Positions 19,673 to 28,463 of a DNA stretch of 64,000 nt are shown here, one piece after another. Position numbers and translations under genes: made by a program. The notes below the pieces were generated by a model. The model saw only the letters and a list, made by a program, of their open reading frames with translations, was not told the origin of the DNA and ran no database searches. The number at the start of each line of letters is the position of its first letter. Position 1 is the stretch's first letter. The stretch spans positions 124,001 through 188,000 of the forward strand of contig CAVVPS010000016.1 of NCBI GenBank assembly GCA_963750195.1. Direction: 5' to 3'. The stretch is from AP-15 sp963750195 (lineage in GTDB: Bacteria > Pseudomonadota > Alphaproteobacteria > ATCC43930 > CGMCC-115725).

Positions 19673-20756
19673 GAGGCTGCATCGCTCTGGACCCATGCGC
19701 GGTCCCGATTGCTTCGGCGACCGAAGCAAAGCCGTCGCGCCGCAGCAGAGCGGCGAGTTCCTGCTTGATGCGCCCGACGAGGGCCGGACCGTCGAAGACA
19801 AGTACGGTGTAGAGCTGTATCAAGCTGGCCCCGGCCCGAATTTTTTCATAGGCATCGGCTGCGCTCGCGATGCCGCCGACCCCGATCAGCGGTAGGCGCC
19901 CTTGCGTTCGACGATACATGTCGGCGAGCACTGCGGTGGACGGAGCGAATAGCGGGCGCCCGCTGAGCCCGCCGGCTTCGGCGGCGTGTCGGCTGACCAG
20001 GCCAGCCGGTCGCGCTACCGTCGTGTTCGCAACAATCAGCCCGTCGATGCTGGTATCGAGCGCAATCTCTGCAATATCGCAGCGCTCCGCTGAGGTCAGG
20101 TCAGGCGCAATCTTAAGCAGCAACGGCACCTGACAACCGGTCTTTGCGCGCACGTCGAGCAGATAGCGCAGCAACGAACCGAGCGGCGCGCGGGCTTGCA
20201 GGTCGCGCAGGCCCGGCGTGTTCGGTGACGAGATGTTGATTACCAGATAGTTCGCCAGCCCGGCGGTTCGGCGGATACCATATGCGTAGTCGGCAGCGGC
20301 ATCCGCACTGTCCCGGTTCTTGCCCAAATTTACCCCGACGATTCCGGCGCGAGCGCGGCGATTCAACCGAGCGACAACAGCGTCGAGTCCGCCGCTGTTG
20401 AACCCCATCCGATTGACGATCGCGCGGTCCTCGTCTAGGCGAAACACTCGCGGCTTCGGATTGCCGGCTTGCGGGCGCGGCGTCACGGTGCCCACCTCGG
20501 CAAATCCGAAGCCAAGCTGCCACATCGCATCCGGGGCGCGGGCGTCCTTGTCATAGCCGGCGGCGAGCCCGATGGGATTCTTGAAATCGAGGCCCCATAG
20601 ATTCTGCCGGAGGATCGGAGGATCTGGTTCCGACCGTGCCGAATCGACGAGGAACCGGCCCAACCCTGCCTCGATGGCGCGGATGCTCACCTCATGCGCC
20701 GCTTCGCGCGGCAGCCAAGCCAGGGCCGGGCTAATCAACGGGTAGAGGTTGGGCAT
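19641..20756 (-). CDS. pyrD: Dihydroorotate dehydrogenase (quinone), class 2
   Basis: PyrD oxidises dihydroorotate to orotate in pyrimidine synthesis, passing electrons to quinone. Class 2 features are the N-terminal membrane-associating helix (LYPLISPALAWLPREAAHE) before the barrel, FKNPIGLAAGYDKDA, EVGTVTPRPQAGNP, NRMGFNSGGLD, the catalytic-serine segment INISSPNTPGLR, and the FMN-binding GVGGIASAADAYEKI. The start ATG at 20756 fits the family; the frame is open further upstream. Length 371 is slightly long because of an unusual 20-residue tail that overlaps the neighbouring small gene. Confidence 0.95.
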   Translation of the reverse strand: MPNLYPLISPALAWLPREAAHEVSIRAIEAGLGRFLVDSARSEPDPPILRQNLWGLDFKNPIGLAAGYDKDARAPDAMWQLGFGFAEVGTVTPRPQAGNPKPRVFRLDEDRAIVNRMGFNSGGLDAVVARLNRRARAGIVGVNLGKNRDSADAAADYAYGIRRTAGLANYLVINISSPNTPGLRDLQARAPLGSLLRYLLDVRAKTGCQVPLLLKIAPDLTSAERCDIAEIALDTSIDGLIVANTTVARPAGLVSRHAAEAGGLSGRPLFAPSTAVLADMYRRTQGRLPLIGVGGIASAADAYEKIRAGASLIQLYTVLVFDGPALVGRIKQELAALLRRDGFASVAEAIGTAHGSRAMQPPIACADSLVP

Positions 20757-20838
20757 CGATCGGGTCGCCGCCTTATAATCGGTGGTACCAGCGCGTCGAT
20801 GATGCCAGCGCGCTGGCGGCACCGCACTGTGCTAGATC

Positions 20839-23610
20839 ATGGTGGCCATGTCCGACGGCGATCGCAACCTTCCGGCCAGCGCGCGAGGCGTGCTGGTGCC
20901 ACAGGCGCCGGTTCTCGTTGCCGGCATCCGTGAGGTGTTGTGGCTGAGCCCGGAAGGCGAAATCGAAGCCTTATCACCGGCCGAGGCGCGCGGTCGGGTC
21001 GAAATCGAGCCCCCGATGCTGTGTCACGCGAATGCCACCGCGCGGCGGCTCGATTCGCCGGGATTCGCAGCGCTTGATCTGCTCGAGCTGTTCGCGTTCG
21101 TCTACCCGGCGCGGTTTTGCGTGCCGACGCCGCGCGGCCTCGCCGAGGGGCTCGGACTACCGCTGCCGCGTCGCCCGGCCGAAACATGCGTGACCCTCGC
21201 GACCGCGGCGCGGGCGCTGCTGCAAGCACTAGGACAGGAGACCGATGCCGAGTGTCTCGCCGTGGCCGAGGCGATGGATCGAGGCGGGTGGCTGTGGGCG
21301 CCGGCAGTGCTGGCAGCTCTACCGCCAATTGATCCCGGTGCACGGCGGCGCGCATCGGGGCTGCAGGTGTGGACGAGACTCCCTGAGTGGGCTGAGATCC
21401 CGCCGGGCCCGGCGCCCGGCAACGAGCCGGTACAGCCCGAAGAGGCGCGCTCGCACCTCGCCCGACTACTGGGCGCCGACGCCGAACCGCGCCCTCAACA
21501 GGCCGATTACGCCGCCGCAGTCTCCGCCGCTTTTGCGCCGCGCGATGTTCCCGACCGGCCCCACGCGGTCCTGGCCGAAGCCGGGACCGGCGTCGGAAAG
21601 ACGCTCGGCTATATCGCAACGGCAAGCCTGTGGGCCGAGAAGAATTGCGGCTCGGTATGGATCTCGACCTTTACCCGCAATTTGCAGACCCAGATTGCCG
21701 GCGAACTCGACCGCCTCTATCCCGACCCCGAACACAAGCGGCGACACGTCGTCGTCCGCAAGGGGCGAGAGAATTTCCTTTGTTTGCTTAATTACGAGGA
21801 AGCAACGATTGCGGCAATGACACGGCCAGGGCGGTCGGCGGCCCAACTCGGACTTATTGCTCGATGGATCGCCGCAAGCGAGGCCGGCGATCTGATCGCC
21901 GGCGACTTTCCGGGCTGGCTCGCCGAGCTGATGGGCCGGGCACGGGTGAGTGCGCTCGCAGACCGCCGCGGCGAATGCGTGCACTCCGCTTGCCACCACT
22001 TTCGCCGCTGTTTTGTCGAGAAGAACATTCGCAAGGCGCGCGGCGCGCGCATCGTTGTCGCCAATCATGCGCTGGTCATGACCCAGGCGGCCCTTGGCGG
22101 CCTCGACGATGCAATGGTGCCGACCCGCTACGTCTTCGACGAGGGCCACCATCTACTAGAGGCGGCTGATAACGCCTTTTCGGTCCGTCTGTCTGGCCGC
22201 GAGGGGCGCGAGCTGCGCCGCTGGATCGTCGGCGCCGAGGGATCGGGGGGATCGCGCGCCCGCGGTCTAAGGCGGCGCATCGGGGATCTGGTCGAAGCGG
22301 ATGCCGGCGGCGCCAAGGCGCTGATCGATGTTCTCGCCGCTTCTCGGGTGCTCCCGGCAGACGGCTGGGTCCAGCGGGTCGCAGAGGGGCGCGGTCTGCA
22401 AGGGTTCGAGAGCTTCCTGGCGCTGGTCCGGCAACAAGTACTGGCGCGGGCGGCACTCGCCGATACCGGTTATGGGCTGCAGGCCGAGGCGCGACCGCCG
22501 GTCCACGGGCTCGTCGGCGTCGGGATGCCACTCGCGCTGGGACTTGAACGCCTCGCCGCTGCGTTAGGGCGGCTCGCCTCGATCTTGCGCATCCGGCTCG
22601 AAGACCCGGAGAATCCGCCCGAACCGAGCCTGCGGCAACGCCTTGACGCCACGGTGCGCGGGCTCGACCGGCGAGCTGATCTCCAGCTAGCCGCCTGGGT
22701 CCGGCTGGTGCGCGATCTCTCCGATGCGCCCCGGCCCGAGACCGTCGAATGGTTCTCGCTTGACCGGCTCGACGGGTTCGAAACTGATGTCGCGGTCACC
22801 CGCAGTTGGATCGACCCCGGCATCCCGTTCGCCGAACTGGTGGCGCGCCCGGCGCACGGCCTTGTCGTCACTTCGGCGACATTGACTGATGGTAACCCCG
22901 ACCCCGACATCGCCTGGCGTGGCGCCGAGGCTGCAACCGGTCTGCGCCATCTCGCCGCCAGCCCTGCCGCAGCACGCATCGCCTCGCCTTTTGATTATCC
23001 GACCCAGACCCGCATTTTCGTCGTCGTCGATATCCCGCGAGACGATATCGGTCAGGTCGCCGCCGCCTATGCAGCGCTTTTCGCTGCGGCGCGCGGCGGG
23101 GCGCTCGGACTTTTCACCGCGATCGCCCGGCTGCGTGCGGTGCACCAGCGCATCGCCCCGGTGCTCGAAGCGCGCGGCTTGCTGCTCCTTGCCCAGCACG
23201 TCGACGCAATGTCGACCGCAACGCTTGTCGACATATTCCGTGCTGAGGAGGATTCGTGCCTGCTCGGTACCGACGCTATCCGCGACGGTGTCGACGTCCC
23301 GGGGCGCTCGCTGCGCCTTCTGGTCTTCGACCGCGTTCCGTGGCCGCGCCCGGACATTCTTCACCGCGCCCGCAAGCCCGTCTTCGGCGGCGCCCAATAT
23401 TCCGACCAGATCGCCCGGCTGCGGCTGCGGCAAGCCTATGGCCGGCTCGTCCGCCGCGCCAACGATCGCGGCGTTTTTGTCATCCTCGATCGCGCGCTGC
23501 CGTCCCGTCTGTTGTCGGCGTTTCCGGGCGGGGTTGCCGTCGCGCGTGTCCCGTTGGTCGCCGCGGTGGAAGAGACGGCGCAGTTTCTCGGCGCCGCGGA
23601 TACGTCTTGA
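20839..23610 (+). CDS. DinG/XPD-like superfamily 2 ATP-dependent DNA helicase
   Basis: The 923-residue protein has Walker A AEAGTGVGKT at residues 246-255, Walker B-type DEGHHLLEAADNAF, and an iron-sulfur-type cysteine set between them (FLCLLNYEE, ECVHSACHHFRRCF), the arrangement of DinG/XPD helicases. Motifs III-VI include VVTSATLTDG, GLFTAIARLRAVHQRI and RLRLRQAYGRLVRR. About 240 N-terminal residues precede the helicase and carry no clear exonuclease motif. It probably unwinds damaged or structured DNA in a 5'-3' direction, as known for the family. It is divergent from pyrD by 82 bp. Confidence 0.88.
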   Translation: MVAMSDGDRNLPASARGVLVPQAPVLVAGIREVLWLSPEGEIEALSPAEARGRVEIEPPMLCHANATARRLDSPGFAALDLLELFAFVYPARFCVPTPRGLAEGLGLPLPRRPAETCVTLATAARALLQALGQETDAECLAVAEAMDRGGWLWAPAVLAALPPIDPGARRRASGLQVWTRLPEWAEIPPGPAPGNEPVQPEEARSHLARLLGADAEPRPQQADYAAAVSAAFAPRDVPDRPHAVLAEAGTGVGKTLGYIATASLWAEKNCGSVWISTFTRNLQTQIAGELDRLYPDPEHKRRHVVVRKGRENFLCLLNYEEATIAAMTRPGRSAAQLGLIARWIAASEAGDLIAGDFPGWLAELMGRARVSALADRRGECVHSACHHFRRCFVEKNIRKARGARIVVANHALVMTQAALGGLDDAMVPTRYVFDEGHHLLEAADNAFSVRLSGREGRELRRWIVGAEGSGGSRARGLRRRIGDLVEADAGGAKALIDVLAASRVLPADGWVQRVAEGRGLQGFESFLALVRQQVLARAALADTGYGLQAEARPPVHGLVGVGMPLALGLERLAAALGRLASILRIRLEDPENPPEPSLRQRLDATVRGLDRRADLQLAAWVRLVRDLSDAPRPETVEWFSLDRLDGFETDVAVTRSWIDPGIPFAELVARPAHGLVVTSATLTDGNPDPDIAWRGAEAATGLRHLAASPAAARIASPFDYPTQTRIFVVVDIPRDDIGQVAAAYAALFAAARGGALGLFTAIARLRAVHQRIAPVLEARGLLLLAQHVDAMSTATLVDIFRAEEDSCLLGTDAIRDGVDVPGRSLRLLVFDRVPWPRPDILHRARKPVFGGAQYSDQIARLRLRQAYGRLVRRANDRGVFVILDRALPSRLLSAFPGGVAVARVPLVAAVEETAQFLGAADTS

Positions 23611-23662
23611 CAGGCGCGCCCGGGTTTTGGTCTGTCAGGTCGCGAAACCCGAGAGGATCGCT

Positions 23663-24067
23663 ATGCTCGATCACCACCGCGCGCTGATCTACACGATGGT
23701 CATCGTGTCGGCGGCTGACCGCAACCTGCCCGATTCCGAACTGCATGCATTTGCCGAAATTGTCGGCCATCTGCCGATTTTCCGCGATTTCGATCGCGAC
23801 GACCTACCCGGGCTTTTCAATGATTGCACCGAACTTATCAGCGGTGAAAACGGGCTCGACGAGACGTTGAGAGCGATCAAGGCCGGGCTTCCGCCAAAGC
23901 TGCGCGAGACCGCCTATGCGATCGCCTGCGATCTCGTTGCCACCGACGGCGAAGCGACGCAAGAAGAGCTGCGCATCCTCGAATTACTGCGCCACCGGCT
24001 CGACATCGAGCGGCTCACCGCCGCCGCCATCGAGCGCGGCGCCAGGGCACGCTTTCAGACGCTGTAG
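23663..24067 (+). CDS. TerB-like tellurite-resistance family protein
   Basis: The 134-residue all-helical protein has the TerB-type pattern: acidic helices with an Asp/Glu-rich turn near both ends (VIVSAADRNLPDSELHAFAE and ACDLVATDGEATQEELRILE). TerB-like domains bind metal or act as adaptors; in alphaproteobacteria single small members are common and are not shown to confer tellurite resistance. The ribosome binding site GAGAGG precedes the ATG. It follows the helicase by 52 bp on the same strand and is convergent with cbpM. Confidence 0.8.
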   Translation: MLDHHRALIYTMVIVSAADRNLPDSELHAFAEIVGHLPIFRDFDRDDLPGLFNDCTELISGENGLDETLRAIKAGLPPKLRETAYAIACDLVATDGEATQEELRILELLRHRLDIERLTAAAIERGARARFQTL

Positions 24068-24106
24068 GAACCTTCTCCCTGAGCGTGGTCTTGGGAGAAC
24101 GTCGCG

Positions 24107-24451
24107 TCAGTCCTGCGGGAATTCGGATCCGCCTATCTGCGGGAGCGCGCGCTTGATTGTTGCCTGCACTTCCGGCGGCTGGACCGCCAACGCGTCGCAC
24201 AACCGGCGCAGCTGGCGGCGCAAGCCATAGACCTGGTCGAGCAGGCCGAGCACCATCGGCAACGCTTCGTCGTCGATCGCGAATTCGTGACGGATTTCGA
24301 GGATTAGCTCGACCCGAGCGACGTCCACCTCGTGAAACAGCCAAGTTTCGCCGTGACGCTCGGGCAGCACCCAGCGGTTCTCGACCCAGCGGACGAGCTC
24401 GCGCCGGTCGAGCCCCACAAGACGGTCGAGCAGCTCCTCGAGAGCTATCAT
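24107..24451 (-). CDS. cbpM: Chaperone modulator CbpM
   Basis: This 114-residue helical protein resembles CbpM, the specific inhibitor of the DnaJ-like CbpA. A MerR-like N-terminal segment (LEELLDRLVGLDRRELVRWVE, NRWVLPERHG) is followed by a coiled helical C-terminus. The ATG at 24451 overlaps the cbpA stop (ATGA), so translation is coupled. Its place directly after cbpA matches the known cbpA-cbpM pairing in Escherichia coli. Confidence 0.85.
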   Translation of the reverse strand: MIALEELLDRLVGLDRRELVRWVENRWVLPERHGETWLFHEVDVARVELILEIRHEFAIDDEALPMVLGLLDQVYGLRRQLRRLCDALAVQPPEVQATIKRALPQIGGSEFPQD

Positions 24452-25371
24452 GACGAACGCATCCCCTGTCGCGGGTCGAATGGATGCTGCCGCGCCCAAT
24501 CCTCGAGGAACTTCGCCAGCTCCGTGTCGCCGCTATGTCCGATCACGACCTTCAAAGTCACATACTGGTCCCCGGCGCCGCGTGGACTCTGAACCCCTTT
24601 GCCGCGTAACCGCAGCTGGGTACCGGTATCCGATCCTTTGGGGATGGTCATCGCCACCGGGCCGGTAACCGTCGGGACTTCCACCCTGGCACCCAGCACC
24701 GCCTCGGCGAGACTGACTGGCAGCTCGACCCGGATCGTAGTGCCTTCGCGCCGGAACAGGGGGTGGGGCGCCACATGCACTTCGATCAGGGCGTCGCCCG
24801 AGGGCCCGCCACCGAAGCCCGGGCCGCCCTTTCCTCTGAGCCTCAGCACCTGGCCGTCATCGAGCCCGGCCGGGATCGTCACGTCGAGCCATTCGTCGGG
24901 ACTGAGCGCCAGGCGCTTCTTGGCGCCGGTCGCTGCCTCTACGAAATCCACGGTCAGGGTGAAGTGTCGATCGCCCCCGCGCGCCCTGAAGCCCTCGCCG
25001 CCGCGTCGCCCACGCGCTCTTCCGGCCGAGCCGAAGGCGGCGAACAGATCCTCAAGGTCCCCCAGATCCATTTCGCCCTCGGGTTGGTACTTGCCGCCGC
25101 CGGGACCCTCGGCATGATTGCGATAGGAATAGCGCGGGCGCTCGGCGCCGCTCTCATCGATCTCGCCGCGATCGTAACGAGCCCGCTTTTCCGCGTCCGA
25201 AAGCAAATCGTAGGCGGCCGAGACCGATTTGAAGCGCGCCTCAGCCTCGGGTTTGCCCGGGTTCAGATCGGGGTGCAATTGCTTGGCAAGCTTCCGGTAG
25301 GCCTTTCGGATCTCATCCGCGCTCGCCTCCGGCTTGACGCCGAGGACCTGATAGGGGGTTTCCGTCGCCAT
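24448..25371 (-). CDS. cbpA: Curved-DNA-binding / DnaJ-like co-chaperone CbpA
   Basis: A J-domain occupies residues 1-70 with the HPD tripeptide in LAKQLHPDLNPGK. A glycine-rich linker (residues about 75-130) lacks the zinc-finger of true DnaJ. The two C-terminal beta-domains follow, including LRLRGKGGPGFGGGPSGD and IPKGSDTGTQLRLRGKGV. The 307-residue length is normal for CbpA. It stimulates DnaK and, in E. coli, binds curved DNA. Its ATG overlaps the degQ stop (TAATG) and its stop overlaps cbpM, making a tightly coupled three-gene stress unit. Confidence 0.93.
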   Translation of the reverse strand: MATETPYQVLGVKPEASADEIRKAYRKLAKQLHPDLNPGKPEAEARFKSVSAAYDLLSDAEKRARYDRGEIDESGAERPRYSYRNHAEGPGGGKYQPEGEMDLGDLEDLFAAFGSAGRARGRRGGEGFRARGGDRHFTLTVDFVEAATGAKKRLALSPDEWLDVTIPAGLDDGQVLRLRGKGGPGFGGGPSGDALIEVHVAPHPLFRREGTTIRVELPVSLAEAVLGARVEVPTVTGPVAMTIPKGSDTGTQLRLRGKGVQSPRGAGDQYVTLKVVIGHSGDTELAKFLEDWARQHPFDPRQGMRSS

Positions 25372-26489
25372 TACCGGCCGGCGCGTCCGATGCGCTCGCG
25401 CTCGGCGGTCGCCCGCTCGATTCGGACTGTCACATTGCGCTCCGAGCCCGCGCGATCGACGGTCAGCGCGATGTCGTCCCCGATCGGCGCAAGGCCGACC
25501 CGATTGCGCAAATCGGCTGCGTTATGGATCGGCACACCGTTGACGGCAACGATCAGATCGCTGCTGCGCAGCCCCGCATGCTGGGCAGACGAACCAGGTT
25601 CGACCCGAGCGATCAGCGCCCCCTCGATGCGCGTTGTCCCAAGGGCCCGAGCAAGGTCGGGAGTTAGGTCCTGAATCGCTACCCCGATCCGGCCGCGCCT
25701 GACCGCGCCGTTGCGGATCAGCTGATCCATCACGTCGCGCGCCATATTGATCGGGACGGCAAAGCCGATGCCGATATTGCCACCACCGGGCGCCAGGATC
25801 GCGGTGTTGATGCCGATCAGCCGACCCTGCAGATCGACGAGCGCGCCGCCGGAATTGCCAGGATTGATCGAGGCGTCGGTCTGAATGAAATCCTCATAGC
25901 CTTCGATGCCGAGCCCGCTGCGGCCGAGTGCGCTGACGATCCCTGAGGTCACGGTCTGGCCGAGACCAAACGGGTTGCCGACGGCAAGCACAAAATCCCC
26001 GACCTGCAGACGGCTCGAATCGCCCATCGGCACCGCTGTCAGACTAGCCGCCGGGATCTGCAGCACGGCAATGTCGGTAGCAGGATCGCGGCCGATGAGC
26101 TTCGCTTTGAAACGGCGGTTATCCTTGGTCGTGACCTCTATGCTGGTTGCATTCTCGACGACGTGGCTGTTGGTCAATACGTAGCCTTGCGCAGCGTCGA
26201 CAATGACACCTGACCCGACCGCCTCGGTCTCGCGCTCGATCGGCTGGTCGCCGAAATTGAAGAATTGCCGGAACAGCGGGTCTTGCGCCAGTGGATTGTT
26301 CTCCCGGACTTCGCCGCGCACCGCAATGCCGACGACACCGGGCGTAATCCGGCTCACGACGCCGGCAACACTGGTCACCGCGGCCCCACCCGCTTCGGGT
26401 ACCGGTGCGCCGGCCAGCAAGGGGTGCAGCATGCTCGTTGCCAGAGAGATACCGCCAGACAAAACAAGCGCCACCAAAACCCGCCTCAT
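25371..26489 (-). CDS. degQ: DegP/DegQ-family periplasmic serine protease
   Basis: This is an S1C (HtrA) protease, 372 residues. An N-terminal signal/anchor (VLVALVLSGGISLATSML) directs export. The catalytic triad is visible: His in LTNSHVVENA, Asp in DPATDIAVLQI and Ser in INPGNSGGALVD. One C-terminal PDZ domain follows (VEPGSSAQHAGLRSSDLIVAVNG), so it is DegS/DegQ-like in size with a single PDZ. It probably degrades or senses misfolded envelope proteins. It heads the coupled unit degQ-cbpA-cbpM. Confidence 0.9.
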   Translation of the reverse strand: MRRVLVALVLSGGISLATSMLHPLLAGAPVPEAGGAAVTSVAGVVSRITPGVVGIAVRGEVRENNPLAQDPLFRQFFNFGDQPIERETEAVGSGVIVDAAQGYVLTNSHVVENATSIEVTTKDNRRFKAKLIGRDPATDIAVLQIPAASLTAVPMGDSSRLQVGDFVLAVGNPFGLGQTVTSGIVSALGRSGLGIEGYEDFIQTDASINPGNSGGALVDLQGRLIGINTAILAPGGGNIGIGFAVPINMARDVMDQLIRNGAVRRGRIGVAIQDLTPDLARALGTTRIEGALIARVEPGSSAQHAGLRSSDLIVAVNGVPIHNAADLRNRVGLAPIGDDIALTVDRAGSERNVTVRIERATAERERIGRAGR

Positions 26490-26752
26490 CGCGGGAGCCC
26501 TAAAGCTGGGCCCAGGTTAACGCCGGTCACTTCGATCACTAGCTGGTCATTCCCGAACGGTAATTTATTGAAAAGGCGCGCTTCATTTGCGCTCGAAATC
26601 TCCAGGTAGTGGCCGAGCTCCGGCGCCTCGGCGAACGTTGCATGAACCATTTGGTTTCCAGAGAAATGAATTTAACCCTTCGCGCAATCTCTTCAAGACA
26701 CGATCGGACCCGACTTTAGCGGGGTTTATATCCCGGGGTTCAGCCGTTTCGG

Positions 26753-27538
26753 CTAGCTCTGCCCGCCGACAGACTGACTCAACGCGGCCAGATAGGCGCG
26801 GATGCGGGCGGCATTTACGCTGAAATCGCCCCGTCCATGCCTCGACGAGGAACGCATGTCGATCTTGCTGCCGGCACCCGACGCGGCTATGCGGATTACG
26901 ATGTCGTCGGTGAAGCCAAACCACCGGCTCCTGTCGTTCGCCTCGATTCTGCCTGTGACCGGATCCCCATCGACGATTGTCCATCCCATGTGCTGGGCGG
27001 TGTCGAGTGCATGCGAAAAGGCTTGCGCCGGCGGTACTGCGAGGGCCAGGGGCGCGATATCGGGGTAGGCGCGCCGTTGTTGTTGAGCGATTCCGACGCC
27101 CCCGTACGTGACCGGATTGTCGCCCTCGGCCAACCGCGCCGCAACCGCAGCAATAAAGGCCGGGGGATTGGCGGTATCGGTCGTGATGTCGTCAATCGGC
27201 GGATATCTCCCGCGCATCGCGTAGTAATGTATGGGCGTGTAGGCCGCCACCCCGCCCGCAATACAAGCGACGATGCCAATCGCAACGCCCTTCCGGCCAA
27301 TCACCGCGCGCTCGAGGACGAGGGGCAAGACCGAAACCAACACGGCGGCGATCCCGAAATAACCCGCCCACGGCATTAGGTAGAAAAACCCCACACGAAA
27401 ATGCCACCAACCGGCCCGCCACCCGATGGGGCCCAGCGCCAGCAGAACCATGGCGACCGCAGCAAGGAGGAGGCCGAGGCCGGGGAGATGGCGCAATAGA
27501 TTGTAGCGGAAGCGGTACGTCGTCGTCGCGACGGTCAT
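26753..27538 (-). CDS. DUF1499 family membrane protein
   Basis: Four hydrophobic segments fill the first 110 residues (LGLLLAAVAMVLLALGPI, VGFFYLMPWAGYFGIAAVLV, GVAIGIVACIAGGVAAYTP). A soluble C-terminal DUF1499 domain follows (FSHALDTAQHMGWTIVDGD, WFGFTDDIVIRIAASGAGSK, DMRSSSRHGRGDFSVNAARI). The function of DUF1499 is unknown. GGAGAACGTC precedes the ATG. It stands alone, 263 bp upstream of degQ on the same strand. Confidence 0.88.
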   Translation of the reverse strand: MTVATTTYRFRYNLLRHLPGLGLLLAAVAMVLLALGPIGWRAGWWHFRVGFFYLMPWAGYFGIAAVLVSVLPLVLERAVIGRKGVAIGIVACIAGGVAAYTPIHYYAMRGRYPPIDDITTDTANPPAFIAAVAARLAEGDNPVTYGGVGIAQQQRRAYPDIAPLALAVPPAQAFSHALDTAQHMGWTIVDGDPVTGRIEANDRSRWFGFTDDIVIRIAASGAGSKIDMRSSSRHGRGDFSVNAARIRAYLAALSQSVGGQS

Positions 27539-27651
27539 GACGTTCTCCCTGCACAGCCCTTGCCACCGCTTAGTCGACCAAGGTTTATAGTCAGGCCGGG
27601 ATGTCTAGTAAATTTTTTGCGACCGCCTGTGGCGGACCGCTCAAAAACTGC

Positions 27652-28281
27652 TCAGTGCTTCGAGTGTGCTGACAGGCGAAGGCCGAGTAGGGTCGCGGCC
27701 GCTTCGGGCGGCAACTTCGAATATCCCGGCGGCACTTCGAACAGCGCCGGATCCTGGCTACCGATCAAGACATGGCTCAACTCCCAGTGAATTTTCGAGA
27801 TCTTGCCATTTCTGCGGGTAAAGCTGCCGTCGCAGCGCATCGGGATACCCTCTGCGGTCAGCCACAGCGAGCCTGCCAAATGGCCTTCGGGAATGTCCTT
27901 GTCGACCGCATATTCGGTCGTCGCAAGCCCGTTGACTGTCCCTTGACCCACGGGTTTCCCCAGCAGCCCGGGCTGACCCAAGACCGCCAACGCGGTCGGC
28001 AGCGCAAATTCTACCGCTGTATGCAACTGGGGCAGCAGGATGTCGCCCACCGTGCTGTCGGCGCGCAGGATGAAAACGGGCTTCAGTGACGGCAGGTCCT
28101 GCTCATGCCGCTGCTCGCCCGGCATGTTCCACATCCGGCCGATATAGCTGTGCCCGTTGAATACCAGGACGCGGTCTGCGCTGAAACCTACCCGAGGGTC
28201 GCCCAAGGTCGACGCCCATCCCGCAGTGTCGATCGTCAGCAGCGCGGAGAACGTGATCAGAGGGAGGAGAAACGCACGCAT
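27652..28281 (-). CDS. Secreted hypothetical protein, LolA-like outline
   Basis: No named family recognised with confidence. A signal peptide is clear (MRAFLLPLITFSALLTIDTAGWA). The mature part of about 185 residues has beta-rich alternation and text such as GLATTEYAVDKDIPEGHLAGSLWLT and GIPMRCDGSFTRRNGKI, resembling lipoprotein-carrier/DUF4412-like periplasmic proteins that hold a hydrophobic ligand. The start uses the ATG at 28281; an in-frame GTG lies at 28296. It follows DUF1499 upstream on the same strand by 113 bp. Confidence 0.7.
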   Translation of the reverse strand: MRAFLLPLITFSALLTIDTAGWASTLGDPRVGFSADRVLVFNGHSYIGRMWNMPGEQRHEQDLPSLKPVFILRADSTVGDILLPQLHTAVEFALPTALAVLGQPGLLGKPVGQGTVNGLATTEYAVDKDIPEGHLAGSLWLTAEGIPMRCDGSFTRRNGKISKIHWELSHVLIGSQDPALFEVPPGYSKLPPEAAATLLGLRLSAHSKH

Positions 28282-28463
28282 GTTGGTTCTTGGCACCGCC
28301 GTTGGTGGCTGTTAGTCAGCGAATGCGGCGGTTTCGCGGCGCTGGACATAGATCACACAAATCCTATCCTGGGCCGGGCAGAATTACGAGTTTTAGGTAA
28401 GGCATCGGCGATGAGTGAGAACCGCGGCGAACGACATTTCCCAAACCGGATCCCGAGCCGGCA

